Assembly (NCBI GenBank): GCA_030762895.1
Contig: CM061067.1
Location: 100,070,602 to 100,134,601 of the forward strand
Direction: 5' to 3'
DNA: 64,000 nucleotides
Source of the DNA: Sophora flavescens
Lineage: Eukaryota; Streptophyta; Magnoliopsida; Fabales; Fabaceae
Shown: positions 1 through 10,828 of the stretch, in pieces
How the letters are laid out: each line of letters begins with the position of its first letter
Numbering within the stretch: position 1 is the stretch's first letter
Notes under the pieces: generated by a model
What the model was told of the DNA's origin: nothing
The model's input: the letters and a program-made list of their open reading frames with translations, nothing else
The model's database searches: none
Program-made: the position numbers and the translations under genes

Positions 1-22
1 TTATTACCCTGCAAACATTTGG

Positions 23-49
23 CAATTGACAATTGACAATTGACAATTT
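23..49. repeat. Heptamer microsatellite (CAATTGA)n
   Basis: About 3.5 head-to-tail copies of CAATTGA near the left edge of the window. Direct reading; no function inferred. Confidence 0.8.
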
Positions 50-277
50 ATTATTTTCCTCTTGAGCTTATCAAATTATTCAAGAGGTTAAGGCAAAAAC
101 AAAACTATTAAGAAAATGAAACAACTAAAGAGAAGAGTTGAGAAATGTTGGGTTGCCTCCCAATAAGCGCTTCTTTAACGTCACTAGCTTGACATTCTAA
201 GATTCTCCTCCCGGATCAAATGGTATTTGGAGTGGAGATTGTAGCAGTAGTATGACTTCATCTTCAGCTCCACCCAG

Positions 278-871
278 TCAGTGTGTAAAAGCACCATCGA
301 CCTCTTCAACTATAATACTGCACTTACTTCCTAGCGGGTCAAATGGCATTCTCACCAGGAAGTTTGCCAGACTAGTGGAAGGGGTTAGTTTACCAATATC
401 CACACACGCATGCAAGCCGACATAATTGTCCAATGCAGAAAATTCAGATTCCTTAGCAAGCATGGTGGAATCCTCTACCACTTCGTCTTCATCTTGAACT
501 ATCCCCCAAACCAGATTTTGCTCAATTTGTGCTGCATGTGACTCTTGTTCTAATTGTTTGCAAATCTCCTCAACTTGCATTTTGAAGTTCTGCTTCACGG
601 TTTCTATACTGTCACAGTTGGCTCTTGCCTTGGCCTCTGAGGCGGATAGTTCTTGGGAATATTGCTCTAGAGCAGCTTTCAACGGTGTTTGCTCCTTCCA
701 TTCCCATTCCTCCTCATGCTTCATTATCACACTATAAGCTTGTGCATGAGGGCAGTGACGTCCCCAGAGCCCGTAGTCTCCCAAGACTACATTAGGCCCA
801 AAGTGGTATTTTGTAACACCGTCCAAGGTGGGAAAGTAATAAGTCTCCATTTGTTGCATCACCTTGTACAA
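278..871 (-). CDS. Unidentified 197-aa ORF downstream of the primer site
   Basis: Open frame of 197 residues beginning about 100 bases downstream (minus sense) of the tRNA-Asp-like primer site. The middle is rich in Glu, Lys and Gln (about residues 50-115) and looks helical or coiled. There is no zinc knuckle, protease motif or RT motif. Position would suit the start of gag or an accessory ORF of a gypsy element, but I do not recognise the sequence. It may be a decayed fragment that happens to stay open. Confidence 0.35.
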   Translation of the reverse strand: MYKVMQQMETYYFPTLDGVTKYHFGPNVVLGDYGLWGRHCPHAQAYSVIMKHEEEWEWKEQTPLKAALEQYSQELSASEAKARANCDSIETVKQNFKMQVEEICKQLEQESHAAQIEQNLVWGIVQDEDEVVEDSTMLAKESEFSALDNYVGLHACVDIGKLTPSTSLANFLVRMPFDPLGSKCSIIVEEVDGAFTH

Positions 872-973
872 ACAAAACTCAAAACAAAAAGATCAAATAT
901 ATACAGAAAAGTAAAAAAATAAAAATGTCTAAATTAGTTGCCTCATCATTACTAATGATATTGGCAAAACCAA

Positions 974-991
974 TCCCCGACAACGCGCGCA
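974..991 (-). promoter_or_regulatory. Degenerate primer-binding site (tRNA-Asp type)
   Basis: The plus strand reads TCCCCGACAACGCGCGCA, which resembles the plant tRNA-Asp 3' end (TCCCCGGCAACGGCGCCA) at about 13 of 18 positions. On the minus strand this is the complement expected just inside a 5' LTR of Athila-type elements. The mismatches indicate decay. Confidence 0.55.
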
Positions 992-994
992 AAA

Positions 995-1950
995 ACTTGT
1001 TGACGAATCTGGGCAAGTATACCCAGTCGTGCAAGTAATACGGTGGTAAGACCGGTTTATCGTATCCACGGGGATTGGATGTCAACTACCAAATCGCAAA
1101 CTCAGCAACTATCTAGACTAAACAGAGAAATCAAGAGAATTCAAAATAAACAAAAGAAAAGAAATAAAATCTTTTTGTCTTTTTATCGAACACTTGGAGT
1201 GCAGAAATGATATGTTGGGACCAGACTTCACCAACCCTCTATCTCATGCAATATCAGGACTAGATACCTCCCATTCATGCTTCAGATATTAAAATCAATC
1301 CACTAAACTACTCAAGTCCCGATCTCTCGGATGACAAGAGCCGAATTCCACTAATAGACCCTAATCTCTTAGGTGGCCTAGATTAATGAAATTGCATTAG
1401 GATTAGGGATTACGCGATTACTAGCAAACCAAACTCCATCTCTAGATGTAAGGGTTACTAGGTGATTAAATTCAATTCCGGTTCTAATATGAACGTCTCC
1501 ATTACATACTAAAACACAAATCGAGTCATGGGGGTACTAGCCACAACAAGCATTAAGCATAGAAAAATAACCACTAATACGAAGGCATAAACATAGAATA
1601 ATCAGTCAAGATAAATACATGATTATCAGTTGGCTACATCTAATCCCAACAACGAGGATTTAACTACTCATAAAAAGAGAATATAAAGAAACATAGATGA
1701 AGGAAAGAAGGGATTCCATGGGAGAAATCCTCCGAAGTGCCTGCCTCGACTCAAGAAAATCACCCCCTCCTGGTCTCTCTCGAGAGAATAATATCTCCCT
1801 CTGTCCAAGTCTCCGAGAGAATTATATCTCTTTCAATGGTGCTGCCTTTTGGCCTCCTTGTCATAACTCGACGCTGCCCCTTGGTCTTTTGTATCCATCT
1901 ATCAATAAATTCAAGATTTTTAATCTTTGATTACTCAATCTTCATCTTTT
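995..1950 (-). repeat. LTR-like region of the Athila-like element
   Basis: Sequence on the LTR side of the primer site. It carries the segment at 1015-1085 (cccagtcgtgcaagtaat, then accggtttatcgtatcc) that I recognise as a common gypsy LTR end in legumes. No second LTR is present, so the outer end near 1950 is a guess. Short open frames at 1697-1952 look like chance. Confidence 0.45.
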
Positions 1951-2485
1951 GATTTCTCATGCGGGTCCAATGTGCATTTAATTCATGTTGCTTGCAGTTT
2001 ATTTCCTTGATTCACGTTACTTTTCTATTCTCACTTTCACATTGCAAATCACTTTGTCTTCTCTTTAGCCTTAATTAACGTGGACCCCTTTGGACTAATT
2101 GATTTCAATTGTCATAAACCAACAATTCCTTCTTTGTCTGTTACTTTTCATTACTGCCTTATCTTTATTTTTATTCACATAACTGTCCCATTTCAATCTT
2201 CCACATTAATAACGCAGCTGTTAAACTTTTCCATTCCATACTCTTTATTTTTTTCTCATCCAGCAACCTTAACTTTCACGTTGAACCTCTCTCAAATGCC
2301 ACTTGAGATTCCAATTCATAATTCACTCTTGATTTATGCTATCCTTTCTTCATTTTTAAAGCTCCAACTTAATCCAGGCTCCATCATGGCTCATTTTGGG
2401 CATTTTATCTTTAATTTCTGCAAAACAACACCACAACACCGCCTTATCCGTTCCAAGGGAAAACTAACTAAAAATAAAATAAAGA
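1951..2485. other. Stretch with no recognised feature
   Basis: AT-rich, T/C-rich on the plus strand. One open frame (2080-2493, 137 codons) has a composition like translated non-coding DNA (many Phe, Leu, Ser, Ile) and no motif. Either flanking genome or decayed element sequence to the left of the copia fragment. Confidence 0.5.
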
Positions 2486-3328
2486 ATGCCTAATCTATAT
2501 GAAAAAATGCATGCAAAAGTGTACAGAAAACATGATGTAAAATCACACTATCAGTTAATCAAGAAGTTTGGCATGGAAAAAGCTAAGGAGATGGCTACTC
2601 CAATGAGTACCTCCTGTTATCTGGACAAGGATGAGCAAGGTAAACCTGCTGATGTTTCTAAATTCAGAGGTATGATAGGCTCACTACTTTATCTTACTGC
2701 TAGTAGGCCGGATATCATGTTTAGTATATGTATGTGTGCTAGGTATCAAGCAAATCCAAAACAATCACACTTAACAGCAGTTAAAAGGATAATTAAGTAT
2801 CTGTTAGGAAGAAAAGACATGGGATTATGGTATCCCAAAGGAGCTACATGTACTTTAATTAGCTATTCAAACTCTGATTTTGCTGGTTGTAAACTAGACA
2901 GAAAGAGTACTAGTGGAACTTGCCATTTACTAGGAAACTCATTAGTATCATGGTTCAGTAAGAAACAATCTAGTGTAGCTTTATCCACTGCAGAGGCTGA
3001 ATATGTAGCAGCTGGTAGCTGTTGTGCACAGGTTTTATGGATGAAACAACAATTAGTTGATTATGGTGTACAACTAAACCAAGTTCTTATTAGATGTGAC
3101 AATATGAGTGCAATTAACCTAACTAAGAATCCCATAATGCACTCTAGAACTAAACACATAGAAATCAGACAACATTTCATCAGAGACCGTATTCAAAGTA
3201 GAGAAATTGAGATTGAATATGTTGATACAACTAAACAACTTGTCGATATCTTTACCAAACCCTTGAACAAGGAAAACTTCTTTTTCATTAGAAGAGAATT
3301 GGGCATAATCGATCAATCCTATATCTAA
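2486..3328 (+). pseudogene. Copia RT C-terminus and RNase H (SIRE/Maximus type)
   Basis: The 280-residue frame holds the RT tail (KKFGMEKAKEMATPMS), the conserved FRGMIGSLLYLTASRPD block, then RNase H: SDFAGCKLDRKSTSG, ALSTAEAEYVAAGSC, a DNMSAINLTKNP block and SRTKHIEIRQHFIRD, ending in the DIFTKPLN motif. The acidic RNase H residues (D of SDFAG, E of AEAEY, D of CDNMSA) are present. All of the RT catalytic core (YVDD region) is missing on the left, so this is only the 3' end of pol. About 540 bases of 3' untranslated sequence follow before the polypurine tract and LTR. Family assignment rests on these motifs. Confidence 0.9.
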
Positions 3329-3867
3329 TCTCTAAAGAAACTGATTATATGACTGTATCTTTTTGTAAATATGCTCTGATTCTTATATGATTTGATTTGG
3401 AATATCTATGAATGATCAGAAGAGAGCTTTGGACATCTACGCGAGTTCGATGCATCTTTTTGATTTGCCCTGCACCTATCCCTCTATCATGAACAATTTT
3501 ATATGCTAAGTTTGAATTTTAAATGCTTACCTTCTCTATCGCTTTAAATGTTTCTTTTCTTTATCTTTTTATGATGCCAAAGAGAAAAAGTATGATATAG
3601 AGAAAGGGGATAATAACAAATTATACATGAAGAAAAAGTATGATATAGAGAAAACGAATTATACATGCATATGTTGAGGGGGAGCTTAAAAGCTTACATG
3701 ATTAATGGGGAGTAAGTCAAATTTTGCTCTGATAATATATATTTTTTTGGTTTGATATACTTCTGCTCTGACTGCTTTGATACCATGATATAAATCTGTA
3801 AAAAACACTTAGTGTCTGCTACACTTATACTCTGATCTTGTAATTTGTCAAAAGGTTTGTCATAATC

Positions 3868-3881
3868 AAAAAGGGGGAGAT
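3868..3881 (+). promoter_or_regulatory. Polypurine tract of the plus copia half
   Basis: AAAAAGGGGGAGAT directly precedes the LTR start TGTTAAACTC. This is the usual plus-strand primer position in copia elements. Confidence 0.85.
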
Positions 3882-4289
3882 TGTTAAACTCAATGACTTA
3901 GAAATTTTGATATATGACAGATACAACTTAATGTGTATGCAAGTGTTTTTAGTGTCAAATTGTAAAGATAGGTAACGAGCAATATTTAACAAGTTCAGTG
4001 AGCAATCAAAGGAGAATATTCAAGGAAGAACTTGGAGGAATCAAAGAGCAAGGACGAAGATCAAGGAATCATCAAGACATGAGCTTAACGAAAAAATTAG
4101 TGTGAAGTCTTAGATGATTTGTAAGAGATGAAATCTCTTATTCACAAATAAGCTCAATTTGAAAAGATTCATGCGAGAAAATCATTTTTCATAACCTGCG
4201 TTAAAAGGAATAAGTTTTCGTAAATGAAAATGATTTTTGAAATAAGATTTCGAAGCGCTCGTCCAACACTGGAATAATATAAGTGCTCG

Positions 4290-4480
4290 TCCAACATTGG
4301 GAATAGTAAAAACTGGCATCCAAGAAAGTGATAGAAGCTCACGTCTACTAAAATGACATAAGCTCACGTCCACTAAAGTGATACAAGCGCACGTCCACTA
4401 AAGTGACACAAGCGCACGTCCACTGAAGTGATAAAAGTGCTCATCCACTAAGGTGACAGAAGCGCTTGTCCACACAAGTC
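4290..4480. repeat. LTR minisatellite 1 (about 30-bp unit)
   Basis: About six copies of a unit containing CACGTCCACTAAAGTGA and an AAGCGC-type spacer. The inverted LTR has fewer copies at about 13800-13930. Confidence 0.85.
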
Positions 4481-4604
4481 TTTGGACTTGCTAAGATCTT
4501 AATGAGAAGCTCCGTCCGCTGACATGGCATATGGAGCTCGTCTACTAGTTGGAGCAAGTCCAATTACTTTGTGTTAGTACTCCCATCTGCTGACGTGGCA
4601 AATG

Positions 4605-4735
4605 GACACGACTATTTTCTTCAAATGGACTCGGCAATTTTTTAAAGATGGACGCGGTTATTTTTTTTAAAATGGACGTGGATATTTTCTTCAAATGGAC
4701 GCGGCTATTTTTCCAAATGTACTCGGTTATTTTAT
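4605..4735. repeat. LTR minisatellite 2 (about 27-bp unit)
   Basis: About five to six copies of AAATGGACGCGGCTATTTT-like units, with A/G-rich spacers of variable length. The counterpart in the inverted LTR is at 13570-13690. Confidence 0.85.
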
Positions 4736-4854
4736 GGATGCGAATTCTACAAGAACAATCAGAATCTTATTTCAAGAACGAGAATAGAGAAAACAAATTC
4801 TATTAATCAGATCCAAATCTGTTTTGATTGATCCCAACGACTATAACTGGTTTT

Positions 4855-4864
4855 CTATATAAAG
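4855..4864 (+). promoter_or_regulatory. LTR TATA box
   Basis: CTATATAAAG sits in mid-LTR, in a place suited to starting the genomic RNA about 30 bases on. The inverted copy has the same box at 13440-13450 (minus). Confidence 0.7.
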
Positions 4865-5660
4865 AGGGATCAAAGGAACACTTAAACAATATATACGAAT
4901 ATCATAACATATCACAGTTTTACGAAATCGTTTTGAGATCAATTGTGAAAATCATTCATCATCTTTATTGAGCTTACTGAGAATAGAGTGTTTCAATACT
5001 CAAAGTGCTTCAATTTGTTTATCTGACTACTGAGAGTTAGGAATCAACTTTTGTTTTTACTTTTGATTGTAAAGAGAGAGGGAGTATCTCTGAGTGATTA
5101 AGGTGAGGTATCCCTAAGGTTGAACATTGAGGCTCTTCACAAGAGTGTGGTATCTCGAGGTGAAGGAGTTCTCTGTGGTGTGAAGATTTTTCAAGCTACT
5201 TGGTAAAGCTTGTGTGTTAGTGTGTGAAATCCCACAGGTGGAGTAGGGACTGGATGTAGGTCACAATGGTAGTGACTGAACCAGGATAAATCTGGTTGTG
5301 TGGTATCCCTAAACTCAAACTCCTTTACTTTCTGTTCACGTTCAAGAACCTGCAACTTTGATGTTTAAAGTTCAATATAATTTCTGTTCTTGATCTGTAT
5401 AAATTGTATTTTGTTGTTACCGAAACTGAACTATTACTGATTATTAAAACTGAACCTATTCTGAATCTTTCTTATCCTCATCACCTTCTATTCAAGACTT
5501 TGTAAAAACCCTTCATCAATTTTGTAAAAGATCCTGAGAACACTAATCCGCAACTCTGATTTATAAAGCCTTGTGAAAAAGTTTTAAGAGGGAAATATTT
5601 TTGAAAACTCAATTCACCCCCCCCCCCCCCCTCTTGAGTCGTTGAAGCCAAAACAACATC

Positions 5661-6806
5661 CTATTCCTCTTCTAGGAGAGTTTTCTCAATTGAATCTGCA
5701 AGATCATCAATAACACAATCCTTTCCCAACCTCTTGGGGTTAGACTCATCAAATGTCACATGCACAGATTCCTCAATAGTTTGTGTTATCTTATTATATA
5801 TTCGAAATGCTTTACTAGATAGAGCGTATCCTAGGAAAATTCCTTCATCAGCCTTTGCATCAAATTTTCCAAGATTATTCTTTCCATTGTTAAGAACAAA
5901 GCATTTGCAACCGAAAACATGTAAATGTGCTATATTTGGTTTTCTTCCTTTGTAAAGCTCATAAGGGGTTTTCTTTAAGACTGGTCTTATCAAGACTCTA
6001 TTTAGCACATAGCAGGCCATATTGACAGCATCTGCCCAAAAATGTTTTGGCAAGCTAGAGTCGTTCAACATAGTTCTTGCTATCTCCTCTAATGATCTAT
6101 TCTTTCTTTCCACTACTCCATTTTGTTGTGGAGTTCTAGGAGCAGAAAAATTATGTTGAATGCCATGCTTATCACAAAAGTTTTCAAACACTTCATTTTG
6201 AAATTCTCCCCCATGATCACTTCTTATAGAAACAATTTTTACGTCCTTTTCATTTTTCATAATTTTTTCCATTTTCTTAAATATAGCAAACGAATCACTC
6301 TTATGAGATAGAAAATATGTCCATGTATATCTAGAGTAATCATCTACTATTACCAATGCATACGAGTTACCACCAAAGCTTTTGGTTCTAGATGGACCAA
6401 ATAAATCCATGTGTAAAAATTGCAAGGGTCTAGTTATTGAAACAATGTTCTTTGGTTTAAAAGAGACCTTAACTTGCTTTCCTTTTTGACATGCATCACA
6501 TAGTCCATCTTTCGCAAATTTTAGTTTAGGCAAGACATCTTTACGAATCAGTTTATTCAAGTGGTTCATGTGAATGTGTGCAATTCTTCTATGCCAAAGC
6601 CAATTCTCTTCTTCTTTTGAAATAAGACAGCATGCAGTATTTGAAGAGATATTATCTAAATCAAGCATATAGATGTTATCTGTCCTATGTCCAATTAATT
6701 TCAAATTTTCATCATGCTGATTTTCTATTAAGCAACTATTGGAATTGAATTTTACCTTGAAGCCTTTGTCACATAGTTGAATGATACTTAACAGGTTATG
6801 TTTCAA
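5661..6806 (-). pseudogene. Copia integrase (GAG-pre-integrase plus catalytic core)
   Basis: 381 residues. The N-terminal zinc region has HRRIAHIHMNHL and CDACQKGK; the usual Gly of RLGH is Ile-Ala here. The catalytic core keeps all three acidic residues: D in HMDLFGPSRT, D in IRSDHGGEFQNEVF and E in NGVVERKNRSLEEIAR. The C-terminal GKFDAKADEGIFLGYA block is also present. The frame stops after a Leu-Leu-Glu-Glu-Glu tail, where the sequence switches abruptly to the inverted LTR at 5658. The linker to RT and all of RT are therefore absent from this half. The integrase is open, but the polyprotein is broken on both sides. Confidence 0.9.
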
Positions 6807-7015
6807 TCCCTCAACATATAGTACATCCTCAATGATTGTTGTTGAGTCACTTCAAATGTTGCCAATGCCAAGTATTCTCCCTTTATTATTGTCTCCATAG
6901 GTAACACTACCACTTGACTTAGGGGTAAAGGAAATGAACTTGATTTTGTCTCCAGCATGTGCTTGGAACAACCACTGTCAAGATACCATTTCACATTCTT
7001 GGCTTTCCAACACAC
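6803..7015 (-). pseudogene. Copia aspartic protease remnant
   Basis: Contains WYLDSGCSKHM, the copia protease active-site block (D-S-G). It follows the gag tail in minus order and is out of frame with it. The region joining it to integrase is short and shifted (about 6800-6850), so the protease-integrase boundary has lost its frame. Confidence 0.75.
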
Positions 7016-7029
7016 CTACAAAAACAAAA

Positions 7030-8223
7030 TCATGTTCTTGCTTTAGGTACCAAAATCTGTTTGGGTCCTTTTGAGTTAGTTGCAGCAATAGTTCCTTTAG
7101 GAACCCACATATATTTAGATTTATTGTATGCTGATTTTCTGTATTGGCATGTAGAAGTTGTGTGACCTTTTCTAGCACAGAAATAACATTTAACAAATGG
7201 TGTGTTTGATGTCATAGGTGCAGCAAAAAATTTATTGAAAGATTTCTCATGTATCTTAGGTTTATAGCCTATTCCAGCCTTATCATAAACACATTTTTGT
7301 TGTCCTAACAATGCATCCAAATTATCTCTACCATTTGTGAACTTGGCTAAGTCATTTTTCAGTTTTTCAACTTTTTTAGTCAATGTACAGCTAGATGCAT
7401 TCCAGATTTCTTTATCAATAGTAATTCTAGAAAGATCACCATTCAAATGATTTATATGTTTCTCCAACTTAGGACATTTATCACATATAGGTGCATCTAA
7501 AATAGTAGCTAGTTTTTCTTTTAAAGCACAATTTTCTGTTTTTAATTGATCTACCTCTTTGTTTAAAACAGAAGTTTTCTCCTCTAAACATGTGATGGTT
7601 TTCTTAGACTTATTTAGCAATCTATCAAGTCTAATGGATTCTTTATGAAGTTCTTCAAAAGAATTTTGCAATTCATCATAAGAAGGTTGATAATCAGAAC
7701 TTACTTGACTTTTTGAATCACTGTTATTTCTGGCCATCAAGCACAAGTTTGCCTTCTCAGATTCATATTCTTCAGTGGAATCTAGATCATTATGATCCCA
7801 AGCAATGTAGGCCTTTATTGGCTTTCTCCACTTATTGTCCTTTGAGTCAAATTTTTCAGTTTTGTCCTTCTTTTGCAGCTTTGGATAGTCAAGCTTCATG
7901 TGGCCAATCTTTCCACATTCAAAGCATGTGATGTTGTTGGAAGAGTTTTCACCTTTGCTGAAGTTTCTTTTTGGAAAAGTGGATGACTTTCTTTTGAAGT
8001 TCCCTTTCTTCTTTAATAAGTTCTTGAACTTTCTAACTAGCAATCCCATCTCTTCTTCGGATTGTGCTTCTTGTGATGAATCATCATCATCACTGTCTTT
8101 TTCTTCTATGACTTGTGATTTTAGAGCCAATCCCTTCTTTCTTATATCAGTTTCTTCACTCTCATTTAGTCTGTTAAAGTCACGCCAATTCATATTCTTG
8201 CAATTTTCCAAATAGTGTGGCAA
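7030..8223 (-). pseudogene. Copia gag C-terminal part: two zinc knuckles and coiled coil
   Basis: Order in the 397 residues: acidic Ser/Asp region, Lys-rich block, first knuckle CFECGKIGHMKLDYP, a long coiled coil (about residues 175-320, heptad Leu/Lys/Glu), second knuckle CYFCARKGHTTSTC, then the KYMWVPKG block before protease. In the first knuckle the expected final Cys is Tyr, so it should not bind zinc normally. The two-knuckle layout with a coiled coil between is typical of SIRE/Maximus gag. It overlaps the gag N-terminal frame by about 40 bases in another frame, so a frameshift lies near 8190-8223. Confidence 0.85.
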
Positions 8224-8827
8224 TGGTCATTGATGAGAGATCTCTGGATTCTGAGATTGCAGTGACTTTAGGTTGCCATTTTTTGCTCAAGCATCTCATT
8301 ACTTTGTTAACTTGATACTCATTTGATATTGCTTTTCCAAGACCAGCCAATTGATTTATGATGTGTGTGAATCTCTTTTGCATTTCAGTTATAGGTTCTC
8401 CTCGATTCATTCTGAACAGCTCATACTCATGTATGAGGGTGTTCATTCTTGCTCTTTTGACATCTGAGGTCCCTTCATGTGTTAGTTGCAATGTATCCCA
8501 CATCTCCTTTGCTGATTTGCAATTTGAAACCCTGAAAAACCCATCACGGCTTAAAGCAGATGTTATAATATTTTTAGCACGTGCATTATATTGAATTCTT
8601 TTCTTATCATCCTCATTCCATTCAGTTTTAGGCTTATTTCTTGGAGCACCATTAGCATCTACCTTGGAGGGGACAAATGGTCCATTCTCTACTGCATCCC
8701 ATATGTCAACACCTGCTGCCTCAAGAAAGATTACCATTCTTTCCTTCCAATAGATATACTCAAATCCATTGAAGGCAGGAGGGCGTGCAAGGGAAGCCCC
8801 TTCATTCAGATAGTCATTGGAAGCCAT
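8180..8827 (-). pseudogene. Copia gag N-terminal domain
   Basis: I start at the ATG at 8827 (MASNDYLNEG), 36 bases inside the primer site; an upstream ATG at 8926 lies in the LTR. Conserved blocks: GASLARPPAFNG, YWKERMVIFLEA, DIWDAVENGPFVP, AKEMWDTLQLTHEGT, NTLIHEYELFRM, and LAGLGKAISNEYQVNKVMR. This is the UBN2/gag-polypeptide fold of copia elements, forming the capsid-like particle. The frame shifts near its C-terminus. Confidence 0.88.
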
Positions 8828-8862
8828 ACTCTTATAGCTGTTAAGCCAAACTTCAGAGTTTC

Positions 8863-8874
8863 GCTCTGATGCCA
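8863..8874 (-). promoter_or_regulatory. Primer-binding site (initiator Met tRNA)
   Basis: On the minus strand TGGCATCAGAGC begins two bases after the LTR end AACAACA. It is one change from the canonical TGGTATCAGAGC. Confidence 0.85.
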
Positions 8875-9514
8875 ATTGTTGTTTTGGCTTCAACGACTCC
8901 CGCGGGGGGGTGAATTGAGTTTTCAAAAAATATTTCCCTCTTAAAACTTTTTCACAAAGCTTTATAAATCAGAGTTGCGGATTAGTGTTCTCAGGATCTT
9001 TTACAAAATCGATGAAGGGTTTTTACAAAATCTTGAATAGAAGGTGATGAGGATAAGAAAGATTAATTCAGAAAGATTCAGAATAGGTTCGGGTTTAATA
9101 ACTCAGTAATAACAAAATACCGTTTATACAGATCAAGAACAGAAATTATATTGAACTTTAAACATCAAAGTTGTAGGTTCTTGAACATAAACAGAAAGTA
9201 AAGGAGTTTGAGTTTAGGGATACCACACAACCAGATTTATCCTGGTTCAGTCACCTCCACTGTGACCTACATCCAGTCCCCACTCCACCTGTGGGATTTC
9301 ACACACTAACACACAAGCCTTACCAGGTAGCTTGAAAAACCTTCACACCACAGAGCACTTCTTCACCTCGAGATACCACACTCTTGTGAAGAGCCTCAAT
9401 GTTCAACCTTAGGGATACCTCACCCTAATCACTCAGAGAGACTCCCTCTCTCTTTACAATCAAAAGTAAAAACAAAATTTGATTCCTAACTCTCAATAGT
9501 AAGATAAACAAATT

Positions 9515-9519
9515 GAAGC
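9515..9519. other. Target-site duplication GAAGC (left; right copy 13289-13293)
   Basis: Perfect 5-bp direct repeat at both ends of the solo LTR, the size expected for LTR-element integrase. Confidence 0.9.
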
Positions 9520-10121
9520 TGAGACACCCCATTGTGCCCCATTGTATTATTACATTAAAACCTTAATATTTATTTACTTAATCGCTCGCTTATCGTTGAA
9601 AATACGTAAAAATTAAAACTTAATTAATAATTATATAACTTATGCAGATATAAAACACACCAAAACTATATTACATAAATACACACTTGTTTATTTATTA
9701 CATTCCAAAAGCACTGTTAAGGGTTCCCTCTCAGTAGGATCCCTCACAGGCATAAACTTCACTACAGACATACTTAGCGGAAATATAAATACTCTTTAGA
9801 CACACTGGCCATAATGTCTATACTCTAATCGCCTTGAATCACAGCTCGACCTCCAGCATCTGGTTCGTAAGGAGTTCCATCTAACTCCACAACAATTGGT
9901 TCCTCCATCGGGTCTTCTCGTACGATCACATCATAAATAAAATACAACACACAGAAAAATATAGGGAATAAGAAACAGTTCTATACAATAACTGTCACAG
10001 ACATAACATCATTCAACACTTAAACATCCTCAAACCCAAGTATTCATCCTCTACCCCAATCTAATATAACTAAAATTTTATACTGACGTGGCTATCTCTA
10101 TTCCTATCACGTTAGTCAGTA

Positions 10122-10377
10122 GTCCAGAACGGTCCAGTACCAATAACTTTCGAACGCATCAAAGACTAAACAAGTATTAGTCTAAAATGGTCCAGTGCCA
10201 ATAACATACGAACGCGTCAAGGAGTATCAATCTAGAACGGTCCAGTGCCAAGAACATACGAACGCGTCAAGGAGTATCAATCCAGAACGGTCCAGTGCCA
10301 AGAACATGCGAACTCGTCAAGGAATATCATTCCATAACGGTCCAGTGCCAAGAACATTCGAACGCGTCAAGAACTAA
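10122..10377. repeat. 50-bp tandem array inside the solo LTR
   Basis: GGTCCAGTGCCA starts at 10189, 10239, 10289 and 10339, exactly 50 bases apart, with a diverged first unit at 10131. Each unit ends near GAACGCGTCAAG. The open frame over this array is a by-product of the repeat. Confidence 0.9.
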
Positions 10378-10828
10378 AGAGTATTACGGTAGTGTACCTC
10401 GGCATCCACATCCGTAGGGCACTCACCCGCAATATCCGATATCCCAAAATAGGATATCCTGACCTCGTGTGTTCCACTCACACGGCTGTGAATAACAATA
10501 CATCTATAAATGAATCTCCCTAAATTACATCAATAACAACCTAGTGCCTCAACCTTCCATCAAAGTCTCAACACCTTTTTCCTCATAGGTAAAACCACTT
10601 AATTAGGCTAGGCACCTCTAAATCACCTTTATTCTCTCACCCAAACAATTATCTCCCGAACAACATATGTCCTTACTTAAAAATCAGCTAAGCACAATAT
10701 TAAACCCAGGCAGATCATGCATAACACATTAATCAACAGAATATTCAAATATCTCAATATCATATAAGGCAATTTATCACAACCAACTCATAATAATCAA
10801 ACCAAATAAATAACAAAGTCAGACTCTG

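Larger units (their letters stand above)
1..1950 (-). mobile_element. Athila-like Ty3/gypsy retroelement fragment
   Basis: Read on the minus strand, an LTR-like block (about 1950 to 995) is followed by a degenerate tRNA-Asp primer site (974-991) and then an open frame (871 to 278). The stretch at about 145-195 encodes, on the minus strand, a Leu-Lys-Lys-Arg-Leu-Leu-Gly-Gly-Asn-Pro-like peptide of the kind seen after integrase in Athila-type elements. That would put post-integrase sequence close to the 5' end, so the copy is probably deleted or rearranged. The family is inferred from the primer type and general similarity; outer boundaries and TSD are not visible. Confidence 0.5.
3882..5658 (+). 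repeat. 3' LTR (plus), copia family A/B, 1777 bp
   Basis: Starts TGTTAAACTC after the polypurine tract and ends CCAAAACAACA. Both ends are confirmed by the inverted copy at 8877-14352, where AACAACA is followed by AT and then the primer site. Contains two minisatellites (4290-4480 and 4605-4735), a TATA box (4855-4864), a short hairpin CTCTT-cac-AAGAG (5133-5145) and a run of about 15 C near 5618-5632. The two LTR copies differ by roughly one base in twenty in the stretches I aligned by eye. Its right end abuts integrase sequence of opposite polarity. Confidence 0.9.

Noticed and set aside
10195..10377. 60-codon repetitive ORF
   Set aside because: It is the 50-bp tandem array read in one frame (period not a multiple of three, repeats in shifting frames), not a gene.
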